37,542 nucleotides of DNA from positions 1 through 37,542 of the forward strand of contig JAIEOZ010000074.1 of assembly GCA_019750035.1 (NCBI GenBank). Direction: 5' to 3'. A model generated the notes under the pieces. The model was given only the letters and a program-made list of their open reading frames with translations, was not told the origin of the DNA and ran no database searches. Below, one piece after another: positions 17,858-25,762 of the stretch. Made by a program: the position numbers and the translations under genes. Source of the DNA: Alphaproteobacteria bacterium (lineage in GTDB: Bacteria; Pseudomonadota; Alphaproteobacteria; UBA9655). Within the stretch, counting starts at the first letter, position 1; each line of letters starts with the position of its first letter.

Positions 17858-20292
17858 GCCTGCTCTTCCAAAATAAAATCCGGCCAAAATAATGCCTGCA
17901 TTCCCACCATGGCATCTGTAATATCCGCCACAGTTGCAACGTCGACACTTGAATCGATCAACGCGTTTGGTGAGGCGATGAATATCTCTCGCAGTCGGAA
18001 TATCATTTCTTTAAAACTAAATGTCCTTCTAATCTGCGACATGAGGTTGTGACAAACCTCGCTCTGTGATATCACATATAGAAAGCTGGCAACCAACATG
18101 GACTCTGTCCTTACAACGGCTTGACTGTTTCCGACGATCAGTTCTAGCCAATCGAGGACGTCATCACTTACACCATTCTCTCGAAGTTCTGCATAAGTCG
18201 TTGGCCAATCAGTTTTTGGTATCAGTTTTAGCCACGCAGATAACCCTAATGGAGTCAAAACCATTCGATCATTGTGCTTCGCCCAAAAATATTTATTGTT
18301 CTGGTCGACCAAAGCAGCAACTAGCTCGCGATTTGAAAAAATCTGCGGATGACTAACGACGATTGGTTTGTGATCGCCGTCATCAATTCTCAAGAACTTA
18401 GGCATATAAAAAGTACATTCACCAACTCCTTTCAATGCTCGCACTTGATCTGAAGGCGACTCTCGTCGCCACACAGCAGGCCTAGAAAGGCCACCAGAAC
18501 TATTCGACGAGCTTTCCTTTCGCATGAAGCGCATGTCGCTCGTACCACCCCATCCCGCAGGAGCCATATGCTTGACCTGATGAAGCTCGGGCATATCGGT
18601 GGCCTTGTCCGCCTCATCACGCTCATGCACTAAAAGAAAATTCGTACACTCCGACACCAATTTATAAGAAACCGCCAATTGCTGCGCGATTACCTTATCT
18701 GGCGCATTGTTCAGTGTATTGATTTGATTGTTAGCAGCCACTCTGGAGAGCGTCTCGTCAGCGCTGGAATTTGAATCAAGTAAAACAGTGCTTATTTCTT
18801 CTTGCTCAACATTGCCCACGCGCTGCCCAAAAAGTCGCAATACGCCTTCTGGTTGCGTTGGCAACAAGGTAAATACATTGACTGTATCGCTATCGAACAC
18901 GTTGACATCGAGGCTTGAAACCCAAATAGGTGCGCATGCTTCTGGCCACACTAACGAGATCGACTCCAATCGCGGCGAGCGCAATCTTGTAAACATTCTC
19001 AGGATAGCTGGTTCGACCGCTTCACCCGGCGCAACAAAATCACACGCCCCGCCGGTAGCTTGTGCTAGCCGACGTAAGTGGCTCTCTGCCGGACTAGTAC
19101 CAATGCCCACAATAAAGATTCGATGACCAGATGCTTTAGCCGACGCCATTACATTATCGACGCTGTCAATTTCTCCGTCGGTAATCATCAACACATCGCC
19201 ACAAGATTTACCAGACAGTGTGAACGTCGAAAATAAAGCGGCCTCCATTTCTGTTCCGCCTAGCGTCGCATCCAGATTGTTTATCCAGCGCCATGCAGCG
19301 AGCTTACTGTTAGCGGTTGCCTTCCACATCGCACGAGAGCGATGCTCTACAGTACTGCCAAAACTGGACAATGAATAACGATCTCCCTCGCCCAGTTGAG
19401 TAACTATCGCCTGCAATGCACGACGTGCAGAAGCAATACTGACACCAGCCATAGACCCAGAACAATCAACCAGCAAATTAACATCAATACTTAGTAACTC
19501 ATCTTGCGCGATTCGAGGGCAAAAACTAGCCATCACGATATGGTGACTTGCGTTTAACTTATCTCGTCCACTAACAGCAATAGAGTTTTGCTGCAATTGA
19601 TCGAGTACAAGCACAAAATCTCTATCAAGAGCACCGAGCCGTGCCAACGATAGTGTCACTACATCGTTCTTGGTGACGAGCGCGATGGGATGCGTTGGTG
19701 ACGCCACCCGTGCACTTGCCAACGCACCGTGGAGTCGCAATTCAATGTCAAACGGATATTCAGCAAAAACATCATTCTGTGGTCGCAAATATGCAGGAAT
19801 TTTACTTTGCGCAGCATTTTGATCAGGCCCAACTTCATAATGTGGCGCGATTACCGTTGGTATCAGCAGGCGCAATCCGCGCTGCTCAAATTGCAGTGTT
19901 TGCGCATACTGAAAATGGATCACGCAATGCTCTTTGGGGGCAATATTGCCAAGACTTAGGCTATAACTATGATCACTATTTTTCTCTAACATGATGGCCG
20001 TATCGCCATCCGACAACGCTTCTTCATATAGCGCTTCAGCCTGCTTTTTCTCTACCACTGCACCTTTGAGTTTTTGATCACCCAGTGTCACTTCAACATT
20101 GAGCAAGACAGCTCCCCAAGGCAAAGGAAAGGTATAGACAATCTCCGCATGGCAATCGTAGGTATTAAAAAATCGTTGCGTCACGTGCATATCAAGCATG
20201 AGGCCGCAAACATCTCCGCTGACTTCCATTCCTTCTAAAGCCATCTGCTTACCACTAATCGTTTTTAAACTGGCATGCACAAGCTTGCTCAT
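17854..20292 (-). CDS. VIT and von Willebrand factor A domain protein
   Basis: An 812-aa protein. The VIT (inter-alpha-trypsin) domain covers about residues 10-135 (MHVTQRFFNTYDCHAEIVYTF region), and the vWA domain about 265-440. The metal-ion-dependent adhesion site is complete: DCSGS (about 276-280), Thr in GGTE (about 347) and TDGE (about 371). The C-terminal 350 residues are less conserved and have no domain that I know. There is no signal peptide, so it probably acts in the cytoplasm as a metal-dependent protein-binding scaffold. I prefer ATG 20292 to 20298 because AAAGGAA then has normal spacing. It is 56 nt after merR, so co-transcribed, and overlaps the next ORF by 4 bp. Confidence 0.9.
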   Translation of the reverse strand: MSKLVHASLKTISGKQMALEGMEVSGDVCGLMLDMHVTQRFFNTYDCHAEIVYTFPLPWGAVLLNVEVTLGDQKLKGAVVEKKQAEALYEEALSDGDTAIMLEKNSDHSYSLSLGNIAPKEHCVIHFQYAQTLQFEQRGLRLLIPTVIAPHYEVGPDQNAAQSKIPAYLRPQNDVFAEYPFDIELRLHGALASARVASPTHPIALVTKNDVVTLSLARLGALDRDFVLVLDQLQQNSIAVSGRDKLNASHHIVMASFCPRIAQDELLSIDVNLLVDCSGSMAGVSIASARRALQAIVTQLGEGDRYSLSSFGSTVEHRSRAMWKATANSKLAAWRWINNLDATLGGTEMEAALFSTFTLSGKSCGDVLMITDGEIDSVDNVMASAKASGHRIFIVGIGTSPAESHLRRLAQATGGACDFVAPGEAVEPAILRMFTRLRSPRLESISLVWPEACAPIWVSSLDVNVFDSDTVNVFTLLPTQPEGVLRLFGQRVGNVEQEEISTVLLDSNSSADETLSRVAANNQINTLNNAPDKVIAQQLAVSYKLVSECTNFLLVHERDEADKATDMPELHQVKHMAPAGWGGTSDMRFMRKESSSNSSGGLSRPAVWRRESPSDQVRALKGVGECTFYMPKFLRIDDGDHKPIVVSHPQIFSNRELVAALVDQNNKYFWAKHNDRMVLTPLGLSAWLKLIPKTDWPTTYAELRENGVSDDVLDWLELIVGNSQAVVRTESMLVASFLYVISQSEVCHNLMSQIRRTFSFKEMIFRLREIFIASPNALIDSSVDVATVADITDAMVGMQALFWPDFILEEQA

Positions 20293-20348
20293 CGTCATTT
20301 CCTTTTATTATTTATTGTGTGATTTCTGTTTGGCTACAAAAACACATG

Positions 20349-20798
20349 CTATTTTTTATTGCTACGCGCATCAGCTTCATTGGTCTGGCTAATATCTGTA
20401 TACGCTTGCATCACTTGTCGCACAAACTGGCGCACCTGCTCTGGTGACAATCCGGCTCGGTTTGGTTCGATGACAATCTCGATACCATCTACGACGGTTA
20501 AATGACTGCACACTTCAATACTGCCCGGTGCACGCACGCGAAGCGGAACAGGGGCGCTCTCACCTTGCAGAAGTTCTCGGATGCGCTCCAGCGAGACACC
20601 CGCGTTCGTCCATTTCTTGATGAGGAGAATTTGCTCAAGATGGCGCGAGCCGTATTTTGCTGCACGCGTCTCGCCTTCGGGTTTGCTCACTAGGCCAATC
20701 TGAACGTAATAACGCACAGTACGAATTGGCATATCCGCTAAAACGCAGAGATCAGCCAATGCATATTCCGTCGCAGTAATTGATGTGGTTTTATTCAT
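20349..20798 (-). CDS. MerR-family transcriptional regulator
   Basis: The 149-aa protein has an N-terminal winged-HTH of MerR type (about residues 12-78), seen in LADLCVLADMPIRTVRYYVQ and in the segment with GSRHLEQILLIKKW. The C-terminal part lacks the cysteine metal ligands of metal-sensing members and is a short helical region. It heads the leftward operon with the VIT-vWA gene. ATG 20798 is preferred to the upstream TTG at 20804; neither has a clear ribosome site. A promoter with consensus -35 lies directly upstream and includes a direct repeat, so autoregulation and control of both this operon and the divergent 360-aa gene are plausible. Confidence 0.88.
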   Translation of the reverse strand: MNKTTSITATEYALADLCVLADMPIRTVRYYVQIGLVSKPEGETRAAKYGSRHLEQILLIKKWTNAGVSLERIRELLQGESAPVPLRVRAPGSIEVCSHLTVVDGIEIVIEPNRAGLSPEQVRQFVRQVMQAYTDISQTNEADARSNKK

Positions 20799-20805
20799 AC
20801 ACAAA

Positions 20806-20854
20806 ATTAAAACACTTTTACTGTATTAAAACAAGTGGCAAAATGTATTGTCAA
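20806..20854 (-). promoter_or_regulatory. Promoter of the MerR/VIT-vWA operon with direct-repeat operator candidate
   Basis: On the minus strand, TTGACA (20849-20854) is followed after 18 bp by TTTAAT (20825-20830), leading into merR. The 18-bp spacer is within the longer range typical of MerR-controlled promoters. ATTAAAACA occurs twice (plus strand, 20806-20814 and 20825-20833; period 19 bp), the second copy covering the -10 box. No strong dyad is seen within the spacer itself, so the operator assignment is tentative. Confidence 0.6.
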
Positions 20855-20966
20855 TTCTTTAAATTCAAATCGCGCCAGACATGTAAAGAAATTTAATCAA
20901 TAATAATCACGATCAGACGATCCACTCCTCATAAGACTAGGAACCCGGCTTTCCGCCTAAAAGCAA

Positions 20967-22049
20967 ATGCACTCAATAAAATCCCTGCTATCAGAAGAAA
21001 AGCGTGCGCTGTTGCACGCTCCAGACCGCCTGAATATTGGTCGTTATCGCTCTCTAGGCTCAAAAAGAGAAGATCACGAATTTATTGTGGCGTTAGACGC
21101 GCAACCGTTATCAACGCTCTTTGATGCGGCAAGCGATGGAAGCCGCCTTTATGAGTTGATGACTATCACGCGCCCTGCTGACGTGCTGCACTACCTTCAT
21201 CTAACGATGCTCGATGTCAGCGAGGAAGTGTTGAGCAGTGTGAAAGGTGCTATTAAATTCAAAACCAGATTTAAAGAGATCTCCTTCGAAAACGGCATTT
21301 CCTTTACGGAGTTCGATAGTTGTTTTTACTTAAGAGGCGACGACACCGAACCGTATGAAGAGAACTGGGTAACACATCGCACGGGTAGCTATTGGCATAA
21401 AAAAATGCATGCACTCCTCTCACTCACGAAAGAAATACAGCAACGCGTTCGTCAGATTAATGATTTCCTGATCCAACATGAAATTAAATTAATTGACCTG
21501 GGTTTGCATCATCGAGACGCACTTACCCATATCGACCGATTGCCATTATCGGTGAACAAAGCGTATTCACAGACAAAATTGCCATCGCCACTATTTGAAA
21601 TGATTGCGCAATTAATCAAAAGAGATGATGTCAAGTCAGTGTCTTGCCCCTTTACCGACTATCCGCTATGGCGATTACTGGTTGAAGAACAGATTCGCCG
21701 TACACAAGCGAGCGGACTACCACCTAAGGAAGCTTTTTATCTCAGTAGCTGTGATGGAGGCCAAATGAATCTAACGGGTGCCGACAGCAGGCGATATCCA
21801 AATGAACCGCAAGATTGGGGCGGCACAGTGCATGTACCGTATGAAGGCGCAACGGGTGGCGACTTATTCATTGAACCAGATTGGCATCGATTTCCGTGGG
21901 CGTTAGAGGGCGAAGGCGGGAAATTTTCACGCGTTAGCGCTAGCAAACCCTGTCGCTTTTTACTGTCTGAAAAAAATTACACCAACCTAGAATGTGCAAG
22001 TCGCACACAAATTGGCGACTGGATACTTTATACGGACGAAAAAATGTAA
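20967..22049 (+). CDS. 360-aa protein divergent from the MerR operon, unknown function
   Basis: A soluble protein without signal peptide or membrane helices. The middle (about residues 130-230) is helical, and the C-terminal third is rich in Trp, Gly and Asp (DWGGTVHVPYEGATGGDLFI, then EPDWHRFPWAL), resembling a beta-rich domain. No catalytic motif that I recognise. The start at 20967 lacks an evident ribosome site but is the first ATG. It faces away from merR across a 168-bp shared intergenic region, so it may belong to the same regulon. Base composition resembles that of the vWA operon. Confidence 0.75.
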   Translation: MHSIKSLLSEEKRALLHAPDRLNIGRYRSLGSKREDHEFIVALDAQPLSTLFDAASDGSRLYELMTITRPADVLHYLHLTMLDVSEEVLSSVKGAIKFKTRFKEISFENGISFTEFDSCFYLRGDDTEPYEENWVTHRTGSYWHKKMHALLSLTKEIQQRVRQINDFLIQHEIKLIDLGLHHRDALTHIDRLPLSVNKAYSQTKLPSPLFEMIAQLIKRDDVKSVSCPFTDYPLWRLLVEEQIRRTQASGLPPKEAFYLSSCDGGQMNLTGADSRRYPNEPQDWGGTVHVPYEGATGGDLFIEPDWHRFPWALEGEGGKFSRVSASKPCRFLLSEKNYTNLECASRTQIGDWILYTDEKM

Positions 22050-22212
22050 GTGAAACTACATTGAATTTACGAAGGAAACTGGCTTAAAAAACAGCAAATG
22101 CAAAGCATCATTCTCAGGACGTATGCAAGTACACCGCAAAAGCCGCTGGCGTAGCGCCTACTATTCTACCTAAGCTGGACGCTATATCGGATACGAGGAA
22201 AAAGATGGTCAG

Positions 22213-22452
22213 TCAAGTTTTAAGGCGCAGTTTTCCGTCTTCGCCAAGAATTACATCACCAGAAATATCAAGCCCCATATCAACCTGATATCTTGGCGCG
22301 TGTCTAGACATTGCAAGACGTTCAGGCAATGCAGTGCGAAGTGAATGTTCCAACCGACCTTTTATCCAGCATGCAGGATCAGATACCGCTGTCGGGTCGC
22401 CGAATCGTTTATCTGCTTCCCAATTCAAGGTATTTCGCCGTCCGTTTTTCAT
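22213..22452 (-). CDS. 79-aa hypothetical protein
   Basis: This leftward ORF has a plausible ribosome site (AAGAG, 9 nt before ATG 22452), a basic N-terminus (MKNGRRNTLNWEADKRFGDP) and an acidic, glycine-rich end. No family recognised. It stands alone between the rightward 360-aa gene and the replication module. It may be a small regulator, or not expressed. Confidence 0.4.
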   Translation of the reverse strand: MKNGRRNTLNWEADKRFGDPTAVSDPACWIKGRLEHSLRTALPERLAMSRHAPRYQVDMGLDISGDVILGEDGKLRLKT

Positions 22453-22914
22453 CGCGACACTCTTAAATTAATAGACCAAATTATATTTAAACAGGTTTTG
22501 GCTATTTATTGCCTGATTTTTTTCACCCGCGCAGCATGGGTGCGCGACATTTATGGATTTGCGTACTTAAAAAGGCGAAGTGAATAAAGCTTTGGGATGA
22601 TATGGCTTTATCATCAAATGCATCCGGTGAGCAATCTCAGTTTGCTGTATCGCCCCAAAGTTCCGGTGAGGCGGTCACAATTCCATCTGACCAAAGCGCC
22701 TTCAGTATACTCTCGGGCGACTACGGTATGAACGTAAGTTTTTTATCAGTTCGTAAAACACAACACGCGCAAACGCCTCCCTTTTTTTATCGTCAAAACT
22801 CATGCCGTTACGTTGACTAAAAAAATTTTATCAACTAATGTGATGAGGCTCTGTGGTTAATTGCCGTTGGTCGTTCCGGACGTTAGTGGGCGGGGGTTAT
22901 CAGGCATGTCTACG
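22453..22914. other. Intergenic stretch without a convincing gene
   Basis: An ORF on the plus strand (22602-22820, 72 codons) starts after GGGATGAT, but it has a Ser-rich, low-complexity product and no domain; I do not call it. No terminator, repeat or RNA gene was recognised in these 460 bases. Confidence 0.35.
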
Positions 22915-23061
22915 TCACTGCGCGTTTTCTGCAGAGCCTTTGTTATTAACACTCTCGCCGTTTTGGATTAGATTTGCGCTCTTCGCATGCTCTGATTTAC
23001 CGCCCCTTAGATTCGAACTTCCATCAACATCATAAATTCTGGCGCGGCAACTCCACATCAT
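22915..23061 (-). CDS. 48-aa hypothetical ORF after the helicase gene
   Basis: ATGATG at 23061 opens a 48-codon ORF directly after the helicase stop (8-nt gap) on the same strand. The product begins MMWSCRARIYDVDGSSNLRG and continues polar, with many Asn, Lys, Ser and Gly and almost no hydrophobic residues. There is no good ribosome site. Composition is unlike a folded domain. Position after the helicase is the main argument in its favour. Confidence 0.33.
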   Translation of the reverse strand: MMWSCRARIYDVDGSSNLRGGKSEHAKSANLIQNGESVNNKGSAENAQ

Positions 23062-23068
23062 TTGTCAT

Positions 23069-23953
23069 TCATTTGTTGAGTGAGTACCGCATCGGATTGG
23101 CACCATCTTTTTCCAAATACTGCATCGATGGCATATGAAACCAAAAGCCAAGTATGCCTTCCCATTCGCCGTTGCGCTGTTTGTCACATTTGAGCATGGC
23201 AGTAGGCTTTTCGGTACGTTCAGCCTTTTTATTCCGCCAGACGATAAACACGTTATCAACCATGTCGGTAATTGCACCCGCGCCTTTAGCATCGAACTTA
23301 CCGGGTATTTGGTCTTCGTTTTCGCCTTTACGAACGTGGTGAACGAGATGCACGTGCACTTGCCGCGATTGAGCGAATGCACATAATTCGTTGACAAAAT
23401 CTTTTTGTGCGTCGTAATCGGCTTCGCCCCTTACACATTTCATCAAGCTATCAATTACGAATTGTGTGATGCCAAATTTTTCCTGTGCATAACGCATAAC
23501 AGCCACCACTTTTTGCCATTGAATAGCGCCGTTGTGATCGTAAATCCATAGTCGTCCGTCAGTCCATTTGTGAAAAGTTGTAAGAAACTCCTTACTCGGA
23601 TCGTCGTCTGCGTAGGATTGTCGGCACATACGCTGCATCTGGCGCACTGGTAACATTTCAAAAGATAGCACCAATACGCGTTCATGTTGGAGCATCAAAT
23701 CAAGTGTGACCTGTGACAGCATCATCGACTTACCGTGACCATTAATTCCAGCCCATAGAGAAACCTCTCCTTTACGAAACGCTATTTTGCCTCCTGCCTT
23801 TTCCCACAAAGGCCGTGGCGGCAATGTGGCATCTTTTGGTAAGAAAAATGCATCGATTGTTTCTTGTAGAAATTCCGACGCAGAGCGAACCTTATGGACT
23901 TCTGGCTCGACTTGATACGCATTAAAATCAATGTTGTCGCATATTAGTTGCAT
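23069..23953 (-). CDS. DnaB/RepA-like replicative helicase (RecA-fold ATPase)
   Basis: The 294-aa protein is a single RecA-type ATPase domain as in phage and plasmid replicative helicases. Walker A is GINGHGKS (69-76), and Walker B is QFVIDSL (164-170). HLVHHVRKG (about 202-210) and GAGAITDMVDNVF (about 214-226) match the DnaB/Twinkle H4 and arginine-finger regions. No primase or TOPRIM domain is attached, so priming must come from elsewhere. It is the last helicase-module gene in the leftward replication operon and abuts the 134-aa gene directly (stop-to-start distance 0). Function: unwinding at the element's own origin, by family. Confidence 0.85.
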   Translation of the reverse strand: MQLICDNIDFNAYQVEPEVHKVRSASEFLQETIDAFFLPKDATLPPRPLWEKAGGKIAFRKGEVSLWAGINGHGKSMMLSQVTLDLMLQHERVLVLSFEMLPVRQMQRMCRQSYADDDPSKEFLTTFHKWTDGRLWIYDHNGAIQWQKVVAVMRYAQEKFGITQFVIDSLMKCVRGEADYDAQKDFVNELCAFAQSRQVHVHLVHHVRKGENEDQIPGKFDAKGAGAITDMVDNVFIVWRNKKAERTEKPTAMLKCDKQRNGEWEGILGFWFHMPSMQYLEKDGANPMRYSLNK

Positions 23954-24358
23954 TTACTTGCCTCGGATAAATTGTTCTTCTTGAAAGGGCAACCAACGCG
24001 TTGCGTCAACTTTCAAATCCCATTCGGCACGCGGCCGCTGAATACTCTCAACTGTCGGTAACACATAGATGTCATACCCTTTTTCGCCAGCGCAATCCCA
24101 TAAGTACATTTTGGATGGCAAGGCTTTAGCGCAATCAAAAATATGCTTGGCGAGATAGGTGTCCGGCGACGCAAAGAAACAGACTGCGAGGCCTCTAATC
24201 CAGTCCCAGACATAAGGAAGTTGGCGATCTGCGATCACTACCGGGTTTATTTCGTCTGGCAGTCGCCCCATCATCGAAACAATGATCATGTCTGCTGGGC
24301 GTTTACCTTGTTGCCTAGCCTTAAGGATTGGCATAGAGCCGAATGGCATTACTCCCAT
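23954..24358 (-). CDS. 134-aa protein of the replication module, unknown function
   Basis: I chose ATG 24358 because AAGG lies 6 nt upstream; starting further upstream (to 24451) would overlap the previous gene by about 100 bp, and ATG 24349 has its ribosome site too close. The product is soluble with a hydrophobic central core (LPYVWDWIRGLAVCFFA, about residues 46-62) and a KALPSKMYLWDC segment. No motif that I can name. The tight packing between the replisome-organiser and helicase genes suggests a replication or element-maintenance role. Confidence 0.7.
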   Translation of the reverse strand: MGVMPFGSMPILKARQQGKRPADMIIVSMMGRLPDEINPVVIADRQLPYVWDWIRGLAVCFFASPDTYLAKHIFDCAKALPSKMYLWDCAGEKGYDIYVLPTVESIQRPRAEWDLKVDATRWLPFQEEQFIRGK

Positions 24359-25053
24359 GTTTCGCCTTTCTCCGCGCAGCCAATCTCTCCCACATATTGG
24401 GCAAATTTGGTCGCATTGAATAAGGTGGCTGGGCGCAAATAAGTTGCCCACTTTGGATCTTCCCCCCAGCTACCTACCTTGGCATCGATAACAGCAAAAC
24501 ATTCGTCGACCGTCGCGCCATCGTTTAACCTTGCGGCTATCAACGTTAAATTCGCAGGCACAGGTCGATAATTGCGCTCCGCTTTATCGTTCAAATAATT
24601 AAGGATGGCATGGGCATCCTTATTATCCATAGTTGAAGATGAAGAAGAAGATGAAGGGGTTGGACTTTGGTTAACTGGGGTGGTTCGAATTTGCTTAAGC
24701 AAAGTTGGATTCCCGCCCAATTTTCCGACTTGCCTTCGGATTTGGCAAAGTTTTTCATCTTCGACCATACGCTTGCTAAAGATCGCCGAGTCGTGATCTC
24801 TTCGTCTTGCCGCACCGAGGGTTAGAAGCGTGCACAAAGTGGTATTAAGGGTGACTAGATCTAATCCTAGCAAACGAGCCAAGAGATGGTCTGACATTGG
24901 AACACCGTTCATCACAAGCACGCCACGTTCATTTGATTCATGCATCAAGCACAAAATCTCGAACCAAACACCACGTTCAAAATAGTCAAGCGAACGGATG
25001 GCCAAATCTTTACGCCAATCCCCTGGATAAAACTGAAACGCTGGCATCTTCAT
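24349..25053 (-). CDS. Phage-like replisome organiser with Phg_2220-type C-terminus
   Basis: The 234-aa protein has an N-terminal DUF1376-like winged-helix region (about residues 3-95, MPAFQFYPGDW, then DYFERGVWFEILCLMHE). A Ser/Pro linker (about 118-142, containing a run of serines) joins it to the C-terminal domain of phage DnaD-like initiators (about 145-225, ILNYLNDKAERNYRPVPANL and the segment WATYLRPATLFNATKF). Such proteins help load the helicase at a phage or plasmid origin, matching the helicase two genes downstream. ATG 25053 with GGGGTG 5 nt upstream is preferred to GTG 25068. It starts 2 nt after the stop of the 112-aa gene. Confidence 0.85.
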   Translation of the reverse strand: MKMPAFQFYPGDWRKDLAIRSLDYFERGVWFEILCLMHESNERGVLVMNGVPMSDHLLARLLGLDLVTLNTTLCTLLTLGAARRRDHDSAIFSKRMVEDEKLCQIRRQVGKLGGNPTLLKQIRTTPVNQSPTPSSSSSSSTMDNKDAHAILNYLNDKAERNYRPVPANLTLIAARLNDGATVDECFAVIDAKVGSWGEDPKWATYLRPATLFNATKFAQYVGEIGCAEKGETWE

Positions 25054-25055
25054 AA

Positions 25056-25394
25056 TTACACCCCGCACAATTTTGCAATGCCGCGCATGGCAAGTTCAAA
25101 CTGCGCAGGCGTTGCATTTGGGTTTTCGTATGACCATTGCCTTTTAAGCTGCTCATAATGGATATGGTCGACGCGAGGGGCAACCACACTATCGCGAACG
25201 AACGTAGTTGCATCGACGGTCGCGGCAACACCTTTTTCACTAAGATGGTGCAAACATGAATTGCTCGTGTGTCCAACAACCGATTCATTCCCGCCGTTAG
25301 AATTTCTTTGAAAGGCAAGTTTATTGATTTGGGTAGAAAGCGCTCTACCCGACACTGACTGACCTGCCGTTAGGAATGGAGTTAAGCTGCTCAT
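25056..25394 (-). CDS. 112-aa protein in the replication operon, unknown function
   Basis: ATG 25394 has a consensus GGAGGT 6 nt upstream and begins 1 nt after the stop of the excisionase-like gene. The N-terminal half is Ser/Asn-rich and polar; the C-terminal third (DHIHYEQLKRQWSYENPNAT, then FELAMRGIAKLCGV) is helical and looks like a small folded unit. No known motif. Gene order places it between the putative excisionase and the replisome organiser. Confidence 0.68.
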   Translation of the reverse strand: MSSLTPFLTAGQSVSGRALSTQINKLAFQRNSNGGNESVVGHTSNSCLHHLSEKGVAATVDATTFVRDSVVAPRVDHIHYEQLKRQWSYENPNATPAQFELAMRGIAKLCGV

Positions 25395-25395
25395 A

Positions 25396-25620
25396 CTAAG
25401 CACCTCCATTCAAGAGCGCAGCAATAGCAGCGACTGGCCACAAAAGTTTATTCCCAGCTTTAATCGGCCGCACACCTAAGTAGTGACCTGTTTGAGAATA
25501 ACCTTTTCGAATCGTTTGACTTAGGCGGTTGGTTGCTCGGGCAAATTCGAACGTCTGAATATGGTCGCGTCCGGCAGAGATTTCAGCAAGAACGGGGTTG
25601 ATATTGACTTTAGAAGCCAT
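25396..25620 (-). CDS. Excisionase-like or regulatory winged-helix DNA-binding protein
   Basis: A 74-aa basic protein. The central part (TFEFARATNRLSQTIRKGYS, about residues 22-41) looks like a helix-turn-helix, and the end (LGVRPIKAGNKLLWPVAAIA) like the strand-strand-helix wing of small MerR/Xis-like proteins. It is the first gene of the replication operon, just downstream of the CTCGGGAATAAA repeat cluster. Excisionase, Cox-like switch or copy-control repressor are possible. ATG 25620 follows GAGGA at good spacing. Confidence 0.6.
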   Translation of the reverse strand: MASKVNINPVLAEISAGRDHIQTFEFARATNRLSQTIRKGYSQTGHYLGVRPIKAGNKLLWPVAAIAALLNGGA

Positions 25621-25704
25621 GGCGTTGTTCCTCAATAAGAGGTCTGTACCAATGGGATAGATTCACATTGAAGTACAAGACAACACGCAATTTATGCCTG
25701 AAGA

Positions 25705-25762
25705 ATTCCCGAATGTTAAACTCGGGAATAAAGGAAACTTACGGGAATCTCTCGGGAATAAA
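25705..25762. promoter_or_regulatory. Cluster of CGGGAAT repeats: operator or iteron array
   Basis: ATTCCCGA (25705-25712) and TCGGGAAT (25722-25729) form a perfect 8-bp inverted repeat. CTCGGGAATAAA occurs at 25721-25732 and again at 25751-25762, exactly 30 bp apart. ACGGGAAT (25741-25748) is a further partial copy. The cluster lies between the 275-aa gene and the replication operon. Its position suits an operator for the excisionase-like protein, or an iteron-type origin for the helicase module. Confidence 0.6.

Noticed and set aside
22602-22820. 72-codon rightward ORF with Ser-rich product
   Set aside because: Poor ribosome site, low-complexity product and no neighbours on the strand.
22853-23035. 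60-codon rightward ORF
   Set aside because: Antisense to the better-placed 48-aa ORF and without protein-like features.
24359-24451. N-terminal extension of the 134-aa replication-module protein with a CPIC motif
   Set aside because: Would overlap the replisome-organiser gene by about 100 bp; a good ribosome site precedes ATG 24358.
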